From NCBI GenBank assembly GCA_900555725.1, contig USMD01000019.1:1-22643 (forward strand): a DNA stretch of 22,643 nucleotides. Reading direction: 5' to 3'. A program made the translations under genes and the position numbers. This document shows, piece after piece, positions 7,736 to 16,222 of the stretch (the first letter of the stretch is position 1; every line of letters begins with the position of its first letter). The DNA is from an uncultured Garciella sp. GTDB lineage: Bacteria; Bacillota; Clostridia; Eubacteriales; Garciellaceae. The notes under the pieces were generated by a model, which worked only from the letters and a program-made list of their open reading frames with translations, was not told where the DNA came from and did not search any database.

Positions 7736-9777
7736 ATAAATTCTAAAAGCTCTTTAGGGGATTGTATTTTAGAGACAATATCCTTAAAGTTCAAACTGGT
7801 TATGAAATCATAGAATTGAGTTAGTGCTTCTAAATGCTCAGTATTGTTTATGGAGGCAAAGGCTAAGATAACTTTTAGGGGTCTGCCATCAGGTGCCTTT
7901 ACCTCATTTTTTAAAGTAAGCAAAGCCATTCCTGTTTCTAAAACATCGTTTGCATCTTTTCCGTGGGGAATGGCGATTCCTTCTGTAATGATCATATAGG
8001 AGCCAAAGATTTTAAAGGAATTTATCAGTGATTGAATATAACTTTCCTTTACATAACCATGGCTTACAAGAATTTCACCTACTTCTTTTAAGGCATCCTT
8101 CCAATCGGATACATCAACGTTAATCCTTATGTTTTCTAAAGGCAAAAGATGTAATAGTCCCTTTTGCTTAGGAGAGAGATCGTCAATGATTAACTCTCCC
8201 ATATTTTGTTTTAGCTTTTCCACCAGAACATCATAATCCTGAATCTTTGTATAGGATTGAATGATATTCAATAATTCAGACATTCTTATTTGTTTTTTTA
8301 GCTTAGAGAAGTGATATCGGTCTAAGGTTGCAATATCTTTAGAGGTGAGGATGGGATTGACAACAAGGATTGGCTTTTCAATCCTTGGGAATTCATCCCT
8401 TATAGTAGTAATAATAAAATCCACGCTCTCCATCTGAGGATATTTTTCCATATAGTGAAGGGGAATAGAATCAAGAATGTTGATATCGTAATGCTGTTTT
8501 AATTGTTGGGCCAATAGCCTTGAGGTACCATATCCTAAGCCACATACTAACAAGACATTTCTATTGGTTTTAAGTTTATATTTATTTCTATCAATAGAAA
8601 CCTTAAAATAAATAGCAATAAAGGCGATTTCATCCTTGTCAAAGGTTTTACCGTTAAAGTTTTCTAGTTTTTCTAGAATTTGAGCAGTAATTTTATAGAT
8701 TTTAGGATAGTTTTTCATTACTTCTGGGTATAGAGAGCCTTGTAATTTGATATTGTTTTGAGAACGATATAATGTAGGTTTAATATGGGTAATGAGCCCC
8801 TCAATCAATTCATTGTCGTCGGTAAGATCTAAACCATAGGCATTACTGAATTGTTGAACTAAATTTTTCACTAGGATTTCTATCTCGAACCAATTTTCAT
8901 AATAGGATTGGGAAAAATTATAGGAATGGCTTCCTAGAAAAAGATCTGCTATTTTTAATAATTCATATTTATTTAAATGAACATTAAAACTTTGGTCCAA
9001 TAGGTGTTTATGCTTTTTGATAGTTAGATACTCAATGGTTGAAGCCAAAAAGGATTGATTTTCAATGGCTTCTAAAAAGTGATTGGCTTGATTTCTAATA
9101 ATAGAAATCATAATATAAGTTTTTAAAATATTATAGGCTTCATCAGAAATAAGATTACCCATATTCTTTTGAACATGAAAGATAAAATCCTCAATTTTTT
9201 CCAGTTCAACGTCTTTTATAAAATCCTTTACAATAGGTCCTATCAAAACTCTTTCTACGCCAGATTGGTTAAGACAATCGATTAAGACTTTTAACTGAAG
9301 GCGACGGATATCCTTCTCATTTCCTTGTAGCAATAAACCCCTTTTATGGTTGGAAACTAGGCAAAGGTCAAAAATATCCAAGGTAGCTTTTAATTCTTCT
9401 ACATCGACTTTAATAGATGATCTACTAATATCCAACTCTTTGCTCACCGAGGTAAGATTGATTTCTGTCTGTAAAGCTATCTTGTATAGAACAAATTTCC
9501 TGCGGGCTTCAGGGGTATACTGAAGAGGATACATGGAATTAAGAAAGTCGTTAAGGAAGTCAAAAATAGACTGATCTTCCCTTAGGAAAAGTCTTCCCCC
9601 TGAAAGCCTCTCTATGAGGGGAAGATTTCTTTTCTTTAAAAATTCATTAATGCTATCAATATTATATCGTATGCTTCTTTCGCTTAGATGAAATTTACTG
9701 GCTAATTGTTTGATTGTAACCTTTTTCCTAGATTTTGCAAGAAGATTTAAAATTTCAAATTCCCTTTCGGTCAGCAT
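7702..9777 (-). CDS. PRD-containing PTS-type transcriptional activator (MtlR family)
   Basis: A 691-aa regulator with N-terminal HTH (about 1-55), Mga-type HTH (about 90-155), two PRDs (about 195-290 and 295-405), EIIB (about 405-495, Cys412 in VCGLGYGTS) and EIIA (about 545-690, His605 in AIPHGK). I choose the ATG at 9775-9777, which follows a GGGGGGTG ribosome site by 7 nt. The longer frame would need a TTG at 9792 inside that site. PRD2 keeps His331 (THIKPTLYR). The second PRD2 histidine is replaced by Tyr390 (AIYFKVSIDR), and PRD1 has Tyr221 at its usual histidine, so PTS control may differ from classic MtlR. It is divergent from the EIIA-kinase-EIICB-dehydrogenase genes and is their likely regulator. 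Confidence 0.88.
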   Translation of the reverse strand: MLTEREFEILNLLAKSRKKVTIKQLASKFHLSERSIRYNIDSINEFLKKRNLPLIERLSGGRLFLREDQSIFDFLNDFLNSMYPLQYTPEARRKFVLYKIALQTEINLTSVSKELDISRSSIKVDVEELKATLDIFDLCLVSNHKRGLLLQGNEKDIRRLQLKVLIDCLNQSGVERVLIGPIVKDFIKDVELEKIEDFIFHVQKNMGNLISDEAYNILKTYIMISIIRNQANHFLEAIENQSFLASTIEYLTIKKHKHLLDQSFNVHLNKYELLKIADLFLGSHSYNFSQSYYENWFEIEILVKNLVQQFSNAYGLDLTDDNELIEGLITHIKPTLYRSQNNIKLQGSLYPEVMKNYPKIYKITAQILEKLENFNGKTFDKDEIAFIAIYFKVSIDRNKYKLKTNRNVLLVCGLGYGTSRLLAQQLKQHYDINILDSIPLHYMEKYPQMESVDFIITTIRDEFPRIEKPILVVNPILTSKDIATLDRYHFSKLKKQIRMSELLNIIQSYTKIQDYDVLVEKLKQNMGELIIDDLSPKQKGLLHLLPLENIRINVDVSDWKDALKEVGEILVSHGYVKESYIQSLINSFKIFGSYMIITEGIAIPHGKDANDVLETGMALLTLKNEVKAPDGRPLKVILAFASINNTEHLEALTQFYDFITSLNFKDIVSKIQSPKELLEFIKNHKEDTLDS

Positions 9778-9906
9778 AACAACACCCCCCAAATCTCAAA
9801 GTCTGTTATAGCAATAAATAGTAGCAAAGGAAAAATAGACAATAAGACAAGGCTCTATTTTATTTTTAGTATAACAAATAAAAGGAATTTGATTAAGGTA
9901 CAAAAT

Positions 9907-9926
9907 TTTTCAAAAAAAATTGAAAA
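9907..9926. promoter_or_regulatory. Possible operator in the divergent regulator/EIIA intergenic region
   Basis: Inverted repeat TTTTCAA-(6 A)-TTGAAAA lies in the 223-bp region between the divergent regulator (start 9777) and EIIA (start 10001). Its place upstream of the PTS genes suits an activator site, but it is AT-rich and could arise by chance. I did not find a convincing plus-strand -35/-10 pair. On the minus strand a weak extended -10 (TGCTATAAC, around 9807-9815) precedes the regulator. Confidence 0.3.
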
Positions 9927-10000
9927 GAAAGGGCAATGTACTTTTCCATAGAAGTATTTTAAAATTTAGGTGTAGATATAGGGAAAGGTGGTACTGAACA

Positions 10001-10429
10001 TTGCTAAATAAATTTTTGGAAAAGCGTATTCTTATAGTCCAAGAAGTAGATTCCTGGCAACAGTCCATAGAAATAGCAGCGCAAAAACTATTAGAGGAAG
10101 GCTATATTACAAGGGGTTACGTAGACTCCATGATAGGAAATATTGTTCAGAATGGATCTTATGTAGTCATTATTCCCCAGGTGGCGATTCCCCATTCTAG
10201 GCCAGAAGAGGGGGCAAAGGGTACAGCGATATCCTTATTAAAGCTAAATACTCCTGTAAAATATCCAGAGGATAAGGAGGTAACTCTAATATTTGTTTTA
10301 GCAGCCAAGGACAGTGATAGTCATATGGAGCTAATTGGAGAACTAGTAGATCTTTTACAGGATAAAGATAGATTAGAGCAAATGATGGCGTCTCAAACAG
10401 TAGAAGACATCAAAAATTTATTGCTGTAG
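10001..10429 (+). CDS. PTS EIIA component, fructose/mannitol type (CmtB/MtlF-like)
   Basis: A 142-aa EIIA phosphocarrier. The active-site His65 is in VAIPHSRP, and a second conserved His108 (DSDSHMEL) lies in the usual helix position. It would carry phosphate from HPr to the EIIB domain of the EIICB gene two places downstream. The start is a TTG at 10001, 9 nt after an AAAGGTGG ribosome site. No ATG in frame gives a full domain. The kinase gene follows after 13 bp. It is related to mannitol MtlF/CmtB, and also to ascorbate-type UlaC, but the MtlA-like permease in the same operon favours the mannitol group. Confidence 0.85.
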   Translation: MLNKFLEKRILIVQEVDSWQQSIEIAAQKLLEEGYITRGYVDSMIGNIVQNGSYVVIIPQVAIPHSRPEEGAKGTAISLLKLNTPVKYPEDKEVTLIFVLAAKDSDSHMELIGELVDLLQDKDRLEQMMASQTVEDIKNLLL

Positions 10430-10442
10430 GGAAGGAGAAAAG

Positions 10443-11204
10443 ATGGATCTTAAGTTGAATGTTAATGGATTTATTTATGAAGCTTCCTTCACCGAAAGAG
10501 AAATGAAAGAGATATTTATCCCTCTCTTGAAAAAGTTTACAAAGCTCAGGAAGAATTTAAATAGAAGGGTGATTGTCTTTTTAGCTGCACCGCCAGCGGC
10601 TGGAAAATCCACTCTATCTATCTTTTTAGAAAAATTATCTGGGGAAGTGAAAGGGATTATCCCTATACAAAGTCTGTCCTTAGATGGATTTCATTATCCT
10701 AATGTCTATCTTAAGAAAAACAAGACTATCTTCCAAGGGAAAGAACATTATCTTTATGAAATAAAGGGAATGCCTGAAACCTTTGACCTTCAAAAGTTCA
10801 AAGAATATTTACAGAAGGTAAAAACTCAAAACATTAAATGGCCAATATATGATCGCAATCTTCATGATGTGGTAATGGATCAGGTTTTGGTAAGGGAAGA
10901 GGTCGTGCTTATTGAGGGGAATTGGCTGTTATTGGATGAAGAAGGATGGAGAGATTTAAGGGAACTTTGTGACTATAGTATTTTCATCTACTCTTACGAA
11001 AACGTTTTAATGGATAGACTTATCCAAAGAAAGGTAAGAGGTGGGTTGAGTCATGATGAGGCAGTAAAGTTTTATGAGAGGAGTGATGGAAAAAATATTC
11101 ATAGGGTGTTAAATCACAGATTGAAGGCAGATTTAGAATTAATGATGTTAGAAACTGGTGAGAAAATAAAAATAAAGGAGGATTCAAATGGCAAAGTCAA
11201 GTAG
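10443..11204 (+). CDS. P-loop sugar/nucleoside kinase-like protein (YggC type)
   Basis: A 253-aa P-loop NTPase of the uridine kinase/pantothenate kinase-like group, resembling E. coli YggC. The Walker A is APPAAGKST (about 49-57), with Ala in place of the first glycine. Other family-like motifs are SLDGFHYPN (79-87, substrate side), KGMPETFD (108-115), WPIYDR (133-138) and the Walker B-like VLIEGNWLLLD (155-165). A basic lid region with MDRLIQRKVRGGLSHDEA follows. The phosphoryl acceptor is unknown. Placed between EIIA and EIICB of a hexitol PTS, it probably phosphorylates a sugar phosphate intermediate and not a nucleoside, which is inference. The ATG has a GGAAGGAG ribosome site, and the 3' end overlaps the EIICB start by 17 bp, indicating tight coupling. 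Confidence 0.75.
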   Translation: MDLKLNVNGFIYEASFTEREMKEIFIPLLKKFTKLRKNLNRRVIVFLAAPPAAGKSTLSIFLEKLSGEVKGIIPIQSLSLDGFHYPNVYLKKNKTIFQGKEHYLYEIKGMPETFDLQKFKEYLQKVKTQNIKWPIYDRNLHDVVMDQVLVREEVVLIEGNWLLLDEEGWRDLRELCDYSIFIYSYENVLMDRLIQRKVRGGLSHDEAVKFYERSDGKNIHRVLNHRLKADLELMMLETGEKIKIKEDSNGKVK

Positions 11205-12603
11205 AGCAAAGATACAAGCCTTTGGTGGATTTTTAACCAGTATTGTTATTCCCAATATTGGAGCCTTTATTGCTTGGGGATTTATCACGGCCCTGTTCAT
11301 TCCTACGGGTTGGATTCCAAATGAACACTTTGGGCAGTTGGTAGATCCTATGATAAAATATCTACTTCCTCTATTATTAGGCTATACAGGAGGGAATTTG
11401 ATAGGAGGACAAAGAGGGGCAGTTATGGGCTCCATCGCCACAGTAGGTCTGATTATTGGTGCAGATATCCCTATGTTTTTAGGGGCCATGATTATGGGAC
11501 CTTTAGGGGGATATGTCATCAAGAAGTTTGATGAAATGGTTGAAGGGAAAATTCCCACCGGATTTGAAATGGTTGTCAATAACTTTTCCCTAGGTATTAT
11601 CGGATTTATATTGGCTCTTTTATCCTTCCAATTTATTGGACCAATAATTGAAGCAGCAAATCGATTGGTAACAGTAGCCATTAAGTCTTTGGTGGCTACA
11701 GGGTTCCTACCCCTATTATCTATTATCAATGAACCCGCTAAGGTATTATTCCTAAATAATGTTATCGACCAAGGGATTTATTATCCCTTAGGTATGCAAG
11801 AAACCTTAGAGACAGGGAAATCCATCTATTTCATGGTTGCTTCAAACCCTGGCCCAGGGCTTGGAATGCTTTTGGCCTATTCCCTATTTGGTAAGGGAGT
11901 ATCTAAAAAATCTGCTCCTAGTGCGATCATTATCCACTTCTTTGGAGGAATCCATGAACTTTATTTCCCCTATGTTTTAATGAATCCCTTAATGATTTTA
12001 GCTATGATTGCTGGAGGAATGTCGGGAATAATCACTTTCAATGCCTTCAGAGCAGGTTTGGTAGCTGGACCTAGCCCAGGATCCATATTTGCTTATCTAG
12101 CTTTAACACCCAAGGGAAATTTCCTCGGAGTAATCTCGGGAGTTGTAGTAGCTACAGTAGTGGCCTTCTTAGTGGCTTCTGCCATCTTAAAACTAGGGAG
12201 AAAAAATGAAGAGGAGAATGAGTTAGAAAAATCCATTGAAAAATCTAAAAACATGAAGGTAGAAGGCAAAACTATACTGAATGAAAGTCTGCAAGGAAAA
12301 CCTGTAAAGGAAGTAAACTTTATTGCCTTTGCCTGTGATGCAGGAATGGGTAGCAGTGCTTTAGGAGCCAATGCTTTTAAAAGAAAATTAACCAAATTGG
12401 GAATTGACAAGACGGTAAAACACTTTGCCATAGAAAAGATTCCTGATGAGATAGATGTGATTATTACCCATAAGAGTCTGGAGGAAAGGGCAAGACTCAA
12501 GTTTAAAGGCAAGAGAATTATTGCTATAGAGAATTTTCTAGAAGATGAAAAATTAAATGTCTTCTTAGAGGAACTTACTGAACTTCAAAAGTCTACCAAC
12601 TAA
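11188..12603 (+). CDS. mtlA: PTS mannitol-family EIICB permease (MtlA/CmtA-like)
   Basis: A 471-aa fused permease. An EIIC membrane domain (about 1-335) with roughly eight hydrophobic segments carries the conserved GGIHELYFPY motif (His256, Glu257) of sugar recognition. A charged linker (about 338-372) leads to a cytoplasmic EIIB domain with Cys383 in FACDAGMGSSALG. Length and domain order match Firmicute mannitol EIICB proteins, with EIIA encoded separately. The family imports mannitol or a related hexitol as its phosphate. No mannitol-1-phosphate dehydrogenase (MtlD) is present; a SorE/YggP-type dehydrogenase and a YggC-type kinase are instead. The true substrate may therefore be another polyol or keto sugar, and the gene symbol marks the family only. 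An AAAGGAGG ribosome site lies within the end of the kinase gene. Confidence 0.85.
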   Translation: MAKSSRAKIQAFGGFLTSIVIPNIGAFIAWGFITALFIPTGWIPNEHFGQLVDPMIKYLLPLLLGYTGGNLIGGQRGAVMGSIATVGLIIGADIPMFLGAMIMGPLGGYVIKKFDEMVEGKIPTGFEMVVNNFSLGIIGFILALLSFQFIGPIIEAANRLVTVAIKSLVATGFLPLLSIINEPAKVLFLNNVIDQGIYYPLGMQETLETGKSIYFMVASNPGPGLGMLLAYSLFGKGVSKKSAPSAIIIHFFGGIHELYFPYVLMNPLMILAMIAGGMSGIITFNAFRAGLVAGPSPGSIFAYLALTPKGNFLGVISGVVVATVVAFLVASAILKLGRKNEEENELEKSIEKSKNMKVEGKTILNESLQGKPVKEVNFIAFACDAGMGSSALGANAFKRKLTKLGIDKTVKHFAIEKIPDEIDVIITHKSLEERARLKFKGKRIIAIENFLEDEKLNVFLEELTELQKSTN

Positions 12604-12716
12604 ATACAGTGAGAAAAAAGTTTATTATTTGTCATTTATAAGAGGAAAGTTTTCCTTCTATAGGTGATATTTTGAAGGTTTTTAATCAATAATTTTATGA
12701 AGATAGGATGTGGATT

Positions 12717-13973
12717 ATGAAAACGAAGGCAGCAGCTTTATACGGGAAAAGTGACATTAGAATAAGAGAATTTGAACTTCCTCAAATTACAGAGGATGAA
12801 CTTCTAGTAAAGGTAATATCCAATAGTCTTTGCCTGTCCACCTATAAGGCAGCTTTACTTGGGGAGGATCATAAGCGGGTACCCCATGGCATAGATAAAA
12901 ACCCTGTAATCACCGGACATGAGTTTGCAGGAATCATTATAGGGGTGGGAGCAAACCTGAAAAGCAAATTTAAAGAAGGGGAAAAGTTTGTTCTTCAACC
13001 AGCAATGGGCTTAGAAAGTGGATATTCTGCTGGCTATAGTTATGAATATTTTGGGGGAAATGCAACCTATACTATTATACCCAAGATTGCCATTGATTTG
13101 GGATGTGTTCTTCCCTATCATGGAGGTTATTTTGCCAATGCTTCCTTAGCAGAACCTATGTCCTGTATTATTGGTGCCTATAATGCCAGTTATCATACTA
13201 TCCCCTATTTCTATGAGCATCAAATGGGCATAAAAGAAGGAGGGAATTTGGCTCTTTTAGGTTCTGCTGGTCCCATGGGTATGGGAGCTATAGACTATGC
13301 TATTAATGGAAAAAGAAAGCCAGGCTTAGTTGTGGTGACCGACATTAATGAGGAAAGGCTAAAAAGAGCTCAACAGCTTATCCCAGAGAAAGACGCAGAG
13401 AAAAAGGGAATCAAGCTAGTTTATCTCAATACGTCAAAGGATAATAGTAAAGAAAAATTACTAGAACTCACTGACCATAAGGGCTATGATGATGTCTTTG
13501 TATTTGCACCAGTTCAAGCCCTTATTGAACAGGCCGATGACATCCTAGGAAATGATGGTTGCTTAAACTTTTTCTCAGGCCCCACAGATAAAAATTTTAA
13601 GGTACCCTTTAATTTTTACCATGTACATTATTCCAGTACTCATATTGTAGGAACCTCTGGAGGCTCAACGGGAGATATGATGGAATCTCTGATTCTTTCT
13701 TCAGAAGGAAAGATCAACCCTTCCTATATGATTACCCATATAGGAGGATTAAATGCTGCACCCCGCACTATCCTAAATTTACCTTCTATTCCAGGGGGAA
13801 AAAAGTTAATCTATCCCCATATTGAAATGGAGTTAACGGCCATCTCTGATTTTGAAAAACTTGGAGAAAGCAATGTTTTGTTTAGAGAGTTAGGCAGGAT
13901 TGTGAAAGAGAATAATGATTTATGGTGCCAAAAGGCAGAAGAATATCTATTAAGCTACTATAATGTCCTATAA
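12717..13973 (+). CDS. Zinc-binding sugar-phosphate dehydrogenase (SorE/YggP-like)
   Basis: A 418-aa medium-chain zinc dehydrogenase. Catalytic zinc ligands are visible as Cys39 (SLCLSTYK), His68-Glu69 (GHEF) and Glu146 (AEPMSC). The four-cysteine structural zinc loop of GatD-type enzymes is absent, and a GSAGPMG nucleotide-binding turn lies near 182-188. The long form and these motifs resemble L-sorbose-1-phosphate reductase SorE and E. coli YggP. It would interconvert a hexitol phosphate and a ketose phosphate, taking the product of the upstream EIICB. I choose ATG 12717 because AGGA lies 8 nt upstream and the family starts MKTKAA; the ATG at 12708 lacks a ribosome site. The 113-bp gap before it holds a short AGGAAA/TTTCCT hairpin (12643-12656), so expression may be partly separate. 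Confidence 0.8.
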   Translation: MKTKAAALYGKSDIRIREFELPQITEDELLVKVISNSLCLSTYKAALLGEDHKRVPHGIDKNPVITGHEFAGIIIGVGANLKSKFKEGEKFVLQPAMGLESGYSAGYSYEYFGGNATYTIIPKIAIDLGCVLPYHGGYFANASLAEPMSCIIGAYNASYHTIPYFYEHQMGIKEGGNLALLGSAGPMGMGAIDYAINGKRKPGLVVVTDINEERLKRAQQLIPEKDAEKKGIKLVYLNTSKDNSKEKLLELTDHKGYDDVFVFAPVQALIEQADDILGNDGCLNFFSGPTDKNFKVPFNFYHVHYSSTHIVGTSGGSTGDMMESLILSSEGKINPSYMITHIGGLNAAPRTILNLPSIPGGKKLIYPHIEMELTAISDFEKLGESNVLFRELGRIVKENNDLWCQKAEEYLLSYYNVL

Positions 13974-14014
13974 TTTTCCTTCACCCCGGCCAAGACATTT
14001 GCCCAAAATAATAG

Positions 14015-14063
14015 AATAAAATTACGCCAACCGTGATTCAACGATTGGCGTAAAAAGATTTTT
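14015..14063. terminator. Bidirectional terminator between convergent transcripts
   Basis: Nine perfect base pairs (TTACGCCAA 14022-14030, TTGGCGTAA 14045-14053), plus an inner CGT/ACG extension, form a stem. On the plus strand TTTTT (14059-14063) follows after a few bases. On the minus strand TTTTATT follows directly. It can stop both the dehydrogenase transcript and the convergent DnaC-like transcript. Confidence 0.85.
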
Positions 14064-14065
14064 GT

Positions 14066-15052
14066 TTATAAACTTCCCAATTTTTTAATCCGAATATCCT
14101 CTCCATAAAATTTATAAAGCTCAAAGTTTCCCAATATCCGGGAGGTAAGGCGATTGGGATATTTCTCCTGCAATTCTCGTAGGGAGAGGTTGGTGGAGAT
14201 AATCATTTTCCTCTCAGTTAGGAGGCGTTTGTTGATTACATTATAAAGCTCCATTTTTGCAAACTCTGTTAAATATTCAGTACCTAAATCATCTATGATT
14301 AATAAGTCACTTTCAAAAATTCTTTCCAACAAAGGATTTTCTTCTTGATGGTTTTGATCGAACTTATTATTTCGAATAAAATCAATAAGATCTGAGGCAG
14401 TTTGATAGAGAACGATCTTACCCTTTTCTAATACATCTTTTGCAATGGCATTGGAAAGAAAGGTTTTCCCTAAACCAGGACTCCCGTAGAAAAATAAATT
14501 TTTATTATGATGTTCAAAGTTATTCGCATAATTGATACAGGATAAAAAGATATTTTCTATATTTTTTCGGGGGCTTAATTCATTGTCCCCAAAGGATTCA
14601 TCAGAATAATAATCAATGCGAAAGGTATCAAAGTTTTCCTTTTCTAATAAACTATGTAGGTTGGACTGTTGATAGGCTTTGTCTATAAGACGCTGTTCAA
14701 AACATTTACAGCGTTTTACTCCAATATACCCCGTATCCTGACATTTGGGACAGTCATATTTTATTTCTAGATAATCTACAGGATAACCCTTAGATGCTAA
14801 GAGTTCTGCCCGTTCCATTTGTAAATCAATACTTTTCTCCTTTAGTTGGGCAGTCAATTTTTTTATCTGTTTAGGCTCCGCCTGAGCAGCCTTTACAATT
14901 TGAATACCGAGGATTTTCATTTCTGATTCTATTTCAAGGAGTCGGGGCATTTTTTGATAGACCTCTTCCTTACGCATTCTAAGTTCTCTTTGGGCTTTTT
15001 CTCTCTTTTTTTGGTATTCTTCCATGGTTTCTAGAATAAGTGAGTTAATCAC
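14066..15052 (-). CDS. DnaC/DnaI-like helicase-loader AAA+ ATPase
   Basis: A 328-aa replication-type ATPase. The N-terminal part (about 8-90) is a charged coiled coil. A cysteine cluster follows (Cys101, Cys104, Cys115, Cys117; CPKCQDTGYI and CKC), typical of clostridial DnaC/DnaI proteins and likely zinc-binding. The AAA+ core has Walker A GSPGLGKT (190-197), Walker B LLIIDDLG (Asp254-Asp255) and a sensor/arginine region at SRILGNF (Arg305). It would load the replicative helicase onto single-stranded DNA. The GTG start at 15052 is supported by AGGAG 8 nt upstream and overlaps the end of the DnaD gene by 8 bp, so the pair is coupled. IstB transposon proteins share the core but lack this N-terminal zinc region. 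Confidence 0.88.
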   Translation of the reverse strand: MINSLILETMEEYQKKREKAQRELRMRKEEVYQKMPRLLEIESEMKILGIQIVKAAQAEPKQIKKLTAQLKEKSIDLQMERAELLASKGYPVDYLEIKYDCPKCQDTGYIGVKRCKCFEQRLIDKAYQQSNLHSLLEKENFDTFRIDYYSDESFGDNELSPRKNIENIFLSCINYANNFEHHNKNLFFYGSPGLGKTFLSNAIAKDVLEKGKIVLYQTASDLIDFIRNNKFDQNHQEENPLLERIFESDLLIIDDLGTEYLTEFAKMELYNVINKRLLTERKMIISTNLSLRELQEKYPNRLTSRILGNFELYKFYGEDIRIKKLGSL

Positions 15053-16073
15053 TTATATCACTCCTATTTCTCTTTAATAGTTTTTTTTCAAGGTTGTCCA
15101 TATCATAATTATGATCCATATCTAACTTATTATTGGTTATTTTTTTCTGAACTTTTTTTGAAGAATATTTCTTTTGAGATGTTTGCTTTTCTTCCTTTAT
15201 CTGTTGTAGGGTAGTAAAGCCTTTGTTATGCCAATCGGTAAGTATTTTGTCGATATATCGAAAATTGGGCTGGGAAATAGAAGTGGTTCTTGAGCAGGCT
15301 TCCAAGATTATGTCTAGATCCATTTGATATGTAGAAAACCATTTGTTCATAAGTTCTATTTCTTTTTGGGTTGGAGGCCTTTTAAATCCAAGGGCGGACA
15401 TGATTTTATAATACTTTTCCCATTTTTCCCTATAGACTAGCATATATTTTTCAGCATCCTCTGGGGTTTTTACCTCTGCATTAAACCAATTTAGGGCAAC
15501 TTGCTTGATATAAGCAAGTTCATTATGTCCCCGATTAAAACAATCCTCCAGTAAGAGAATCACTACTTCTGGGGAAAAGGAATACTCATCCATCCATTCC
15601 TTATAGAGTTTTAATTCTACACTACTTAAAGGACGTCCATACATCTTCTCAATCATATCATGCATTTCTCGTATTTTTTTATTTTTCCTAGAGTTGACAA
15701 ATTCCTGAACAGAAAAACTTGATTGATTGGTTTGGGGAGAATTGGATTGATTTAATACCACTTCTTTAATACTTAAAAAGGAAATAATGGTTTCATCTTC
15801 TTGGATTTGTTCTATTTTTATAATCCCCTGCTCTTGCCAATAATTCCAAGCCTTTACTATATCTGATTCTAATAGATCTAAGGTTTTTGCAATCACTTGA
15901 TTAGAAATAGGTTCTATACCGTGAAAGCAAAACTTTAGTCCTAAGAGATAGACCTTTACAAAGTCTCCCGGTGCTTTAGGTAAGTAATGATTGATAAATA
16001 AATTTTCAACAGGGGTGATTCCTAAATCTTCGTTTTGTATTGTAAGTTGAAACTTGTTCAATAAATACACCAT
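15045..16073 (-). CDS. DnaD-domain primosome protein
   Basis: A 342-aa protein with an N-terminal DnaD-type winged-helix region (about 1-105, with AKTLDLLESDIVKAWNYWQ as the helix-turn-helix). Two tandem DnaD/DnaB C-terminal-like domains follow, at about 135-205 and 220-290. The second ends in the characteristic YIDKILTDWHNKGFTT. A lysine-rich tail closes the protein. DnaD-family proteins bind DNA and help recruit the helicase loader during replication initiation. The downstream overlapping DnaC/DnaI-like gene matches this. The ATG at 16073 directly abuts AAAGG, which is too close for a normal ribosome site, so a start a few codons later (GTG at codon 2 or TTG at codon 5) is possible. Confidence 0.85.
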   Translation of the reverse strand: MVYLLNKFQLTIQNEDLGITPVENLFINHYLPKAPGDFVKVYLLGLKFCFHGIEPISNQVIAKTLDLLESDIVKAWNYWQEQGIIKIEQIQEDETIISFLSIKEVVLNQSNSPQTNQSSFSVQEFVNSRKNKKIREMHDMIEKMYGRPLSSVELKLYKEWMDEYSFSPEVVILLLEDCFNRGHNELAYIKQVALNWFNAEVKTPEDAEKYMLVYREKWEKYYKIMSALGFKRPPTQKEIELMNKWFSTYQMDLDIILEACSRTTSISQPNFRYIDKILTDWHNKGFTTLQQIKEEKQTSQKKYSSKKVQKKITNNKLDMDHNYDMDNLEKKLLKRNRSDISD

Positions 16074-16092
16074 CCTTTAAGATCGTATTACT

Positions 16093-16121
16093 ATTATAGC
16101 ATAATTTATATTTTGTGATAA
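16093..16121 (-). promoter_or_regulatory. SigA-type promoter of the dnaD-dnaC pair
   Basis: On the minus strand TTATCA (16116-16121) is followed after exactly 17 bp by a perfect TATAAT (16093-16098) with an extended TG-C just upstream. It lies about 20 bp before the DnaD start codon, giving a very short leader. Confidence 0.7.
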
Positions 16122-16165
16122 TAATATAGAGAAATTAAACAATGAGATTTATTGTAGTGGTGTAG

Positions 16166-16202
16166 TAAAAAAACAGCTTAGGAATTTTAGTTCCTAAGCT
16201 GT
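16166..16202 (-). terminator. Rho-independent terminator of the sigma-54 PTS operon
   Basis: A perfect 12-bp stem (ACAGCTTAGGAA at 16173-16184, TTCCTAAGCTGT at 16191-16202) with a 6-nt loop is followed on the minus strand by seven T (16166-16172). It lies just after the EIIA gene and before the dnaD promoter, so it separates the two operons. Confidence 0.93.
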
Positions 16203-16222
16203 ACTAAAAGAAAATATATGTT

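Noticed and set aside
11382..11729. Minus-strand 115-aa ORF over the EIICB gene
   Set aside because: It is antisense to conserved membrane-domain codons and shows no recognisable motif or ribosome site.
12643..12656. AGGAAA/TTTCCT hairpin between EIICB and the dehydrogenase
   Set aside because: The stem is only 6 bp with a 2-nt loop and no T-run, so it is too weak to call a terminator.
14066..15052. DnaC-like ATPase read as an IstB transposition helper
   Set aside because: It lacks an adjacent IstA transposase, has the N-terminal coiled coil and cysteine cluster of DnaC/DnaI, and is coupled to a DnaD-domain gene.
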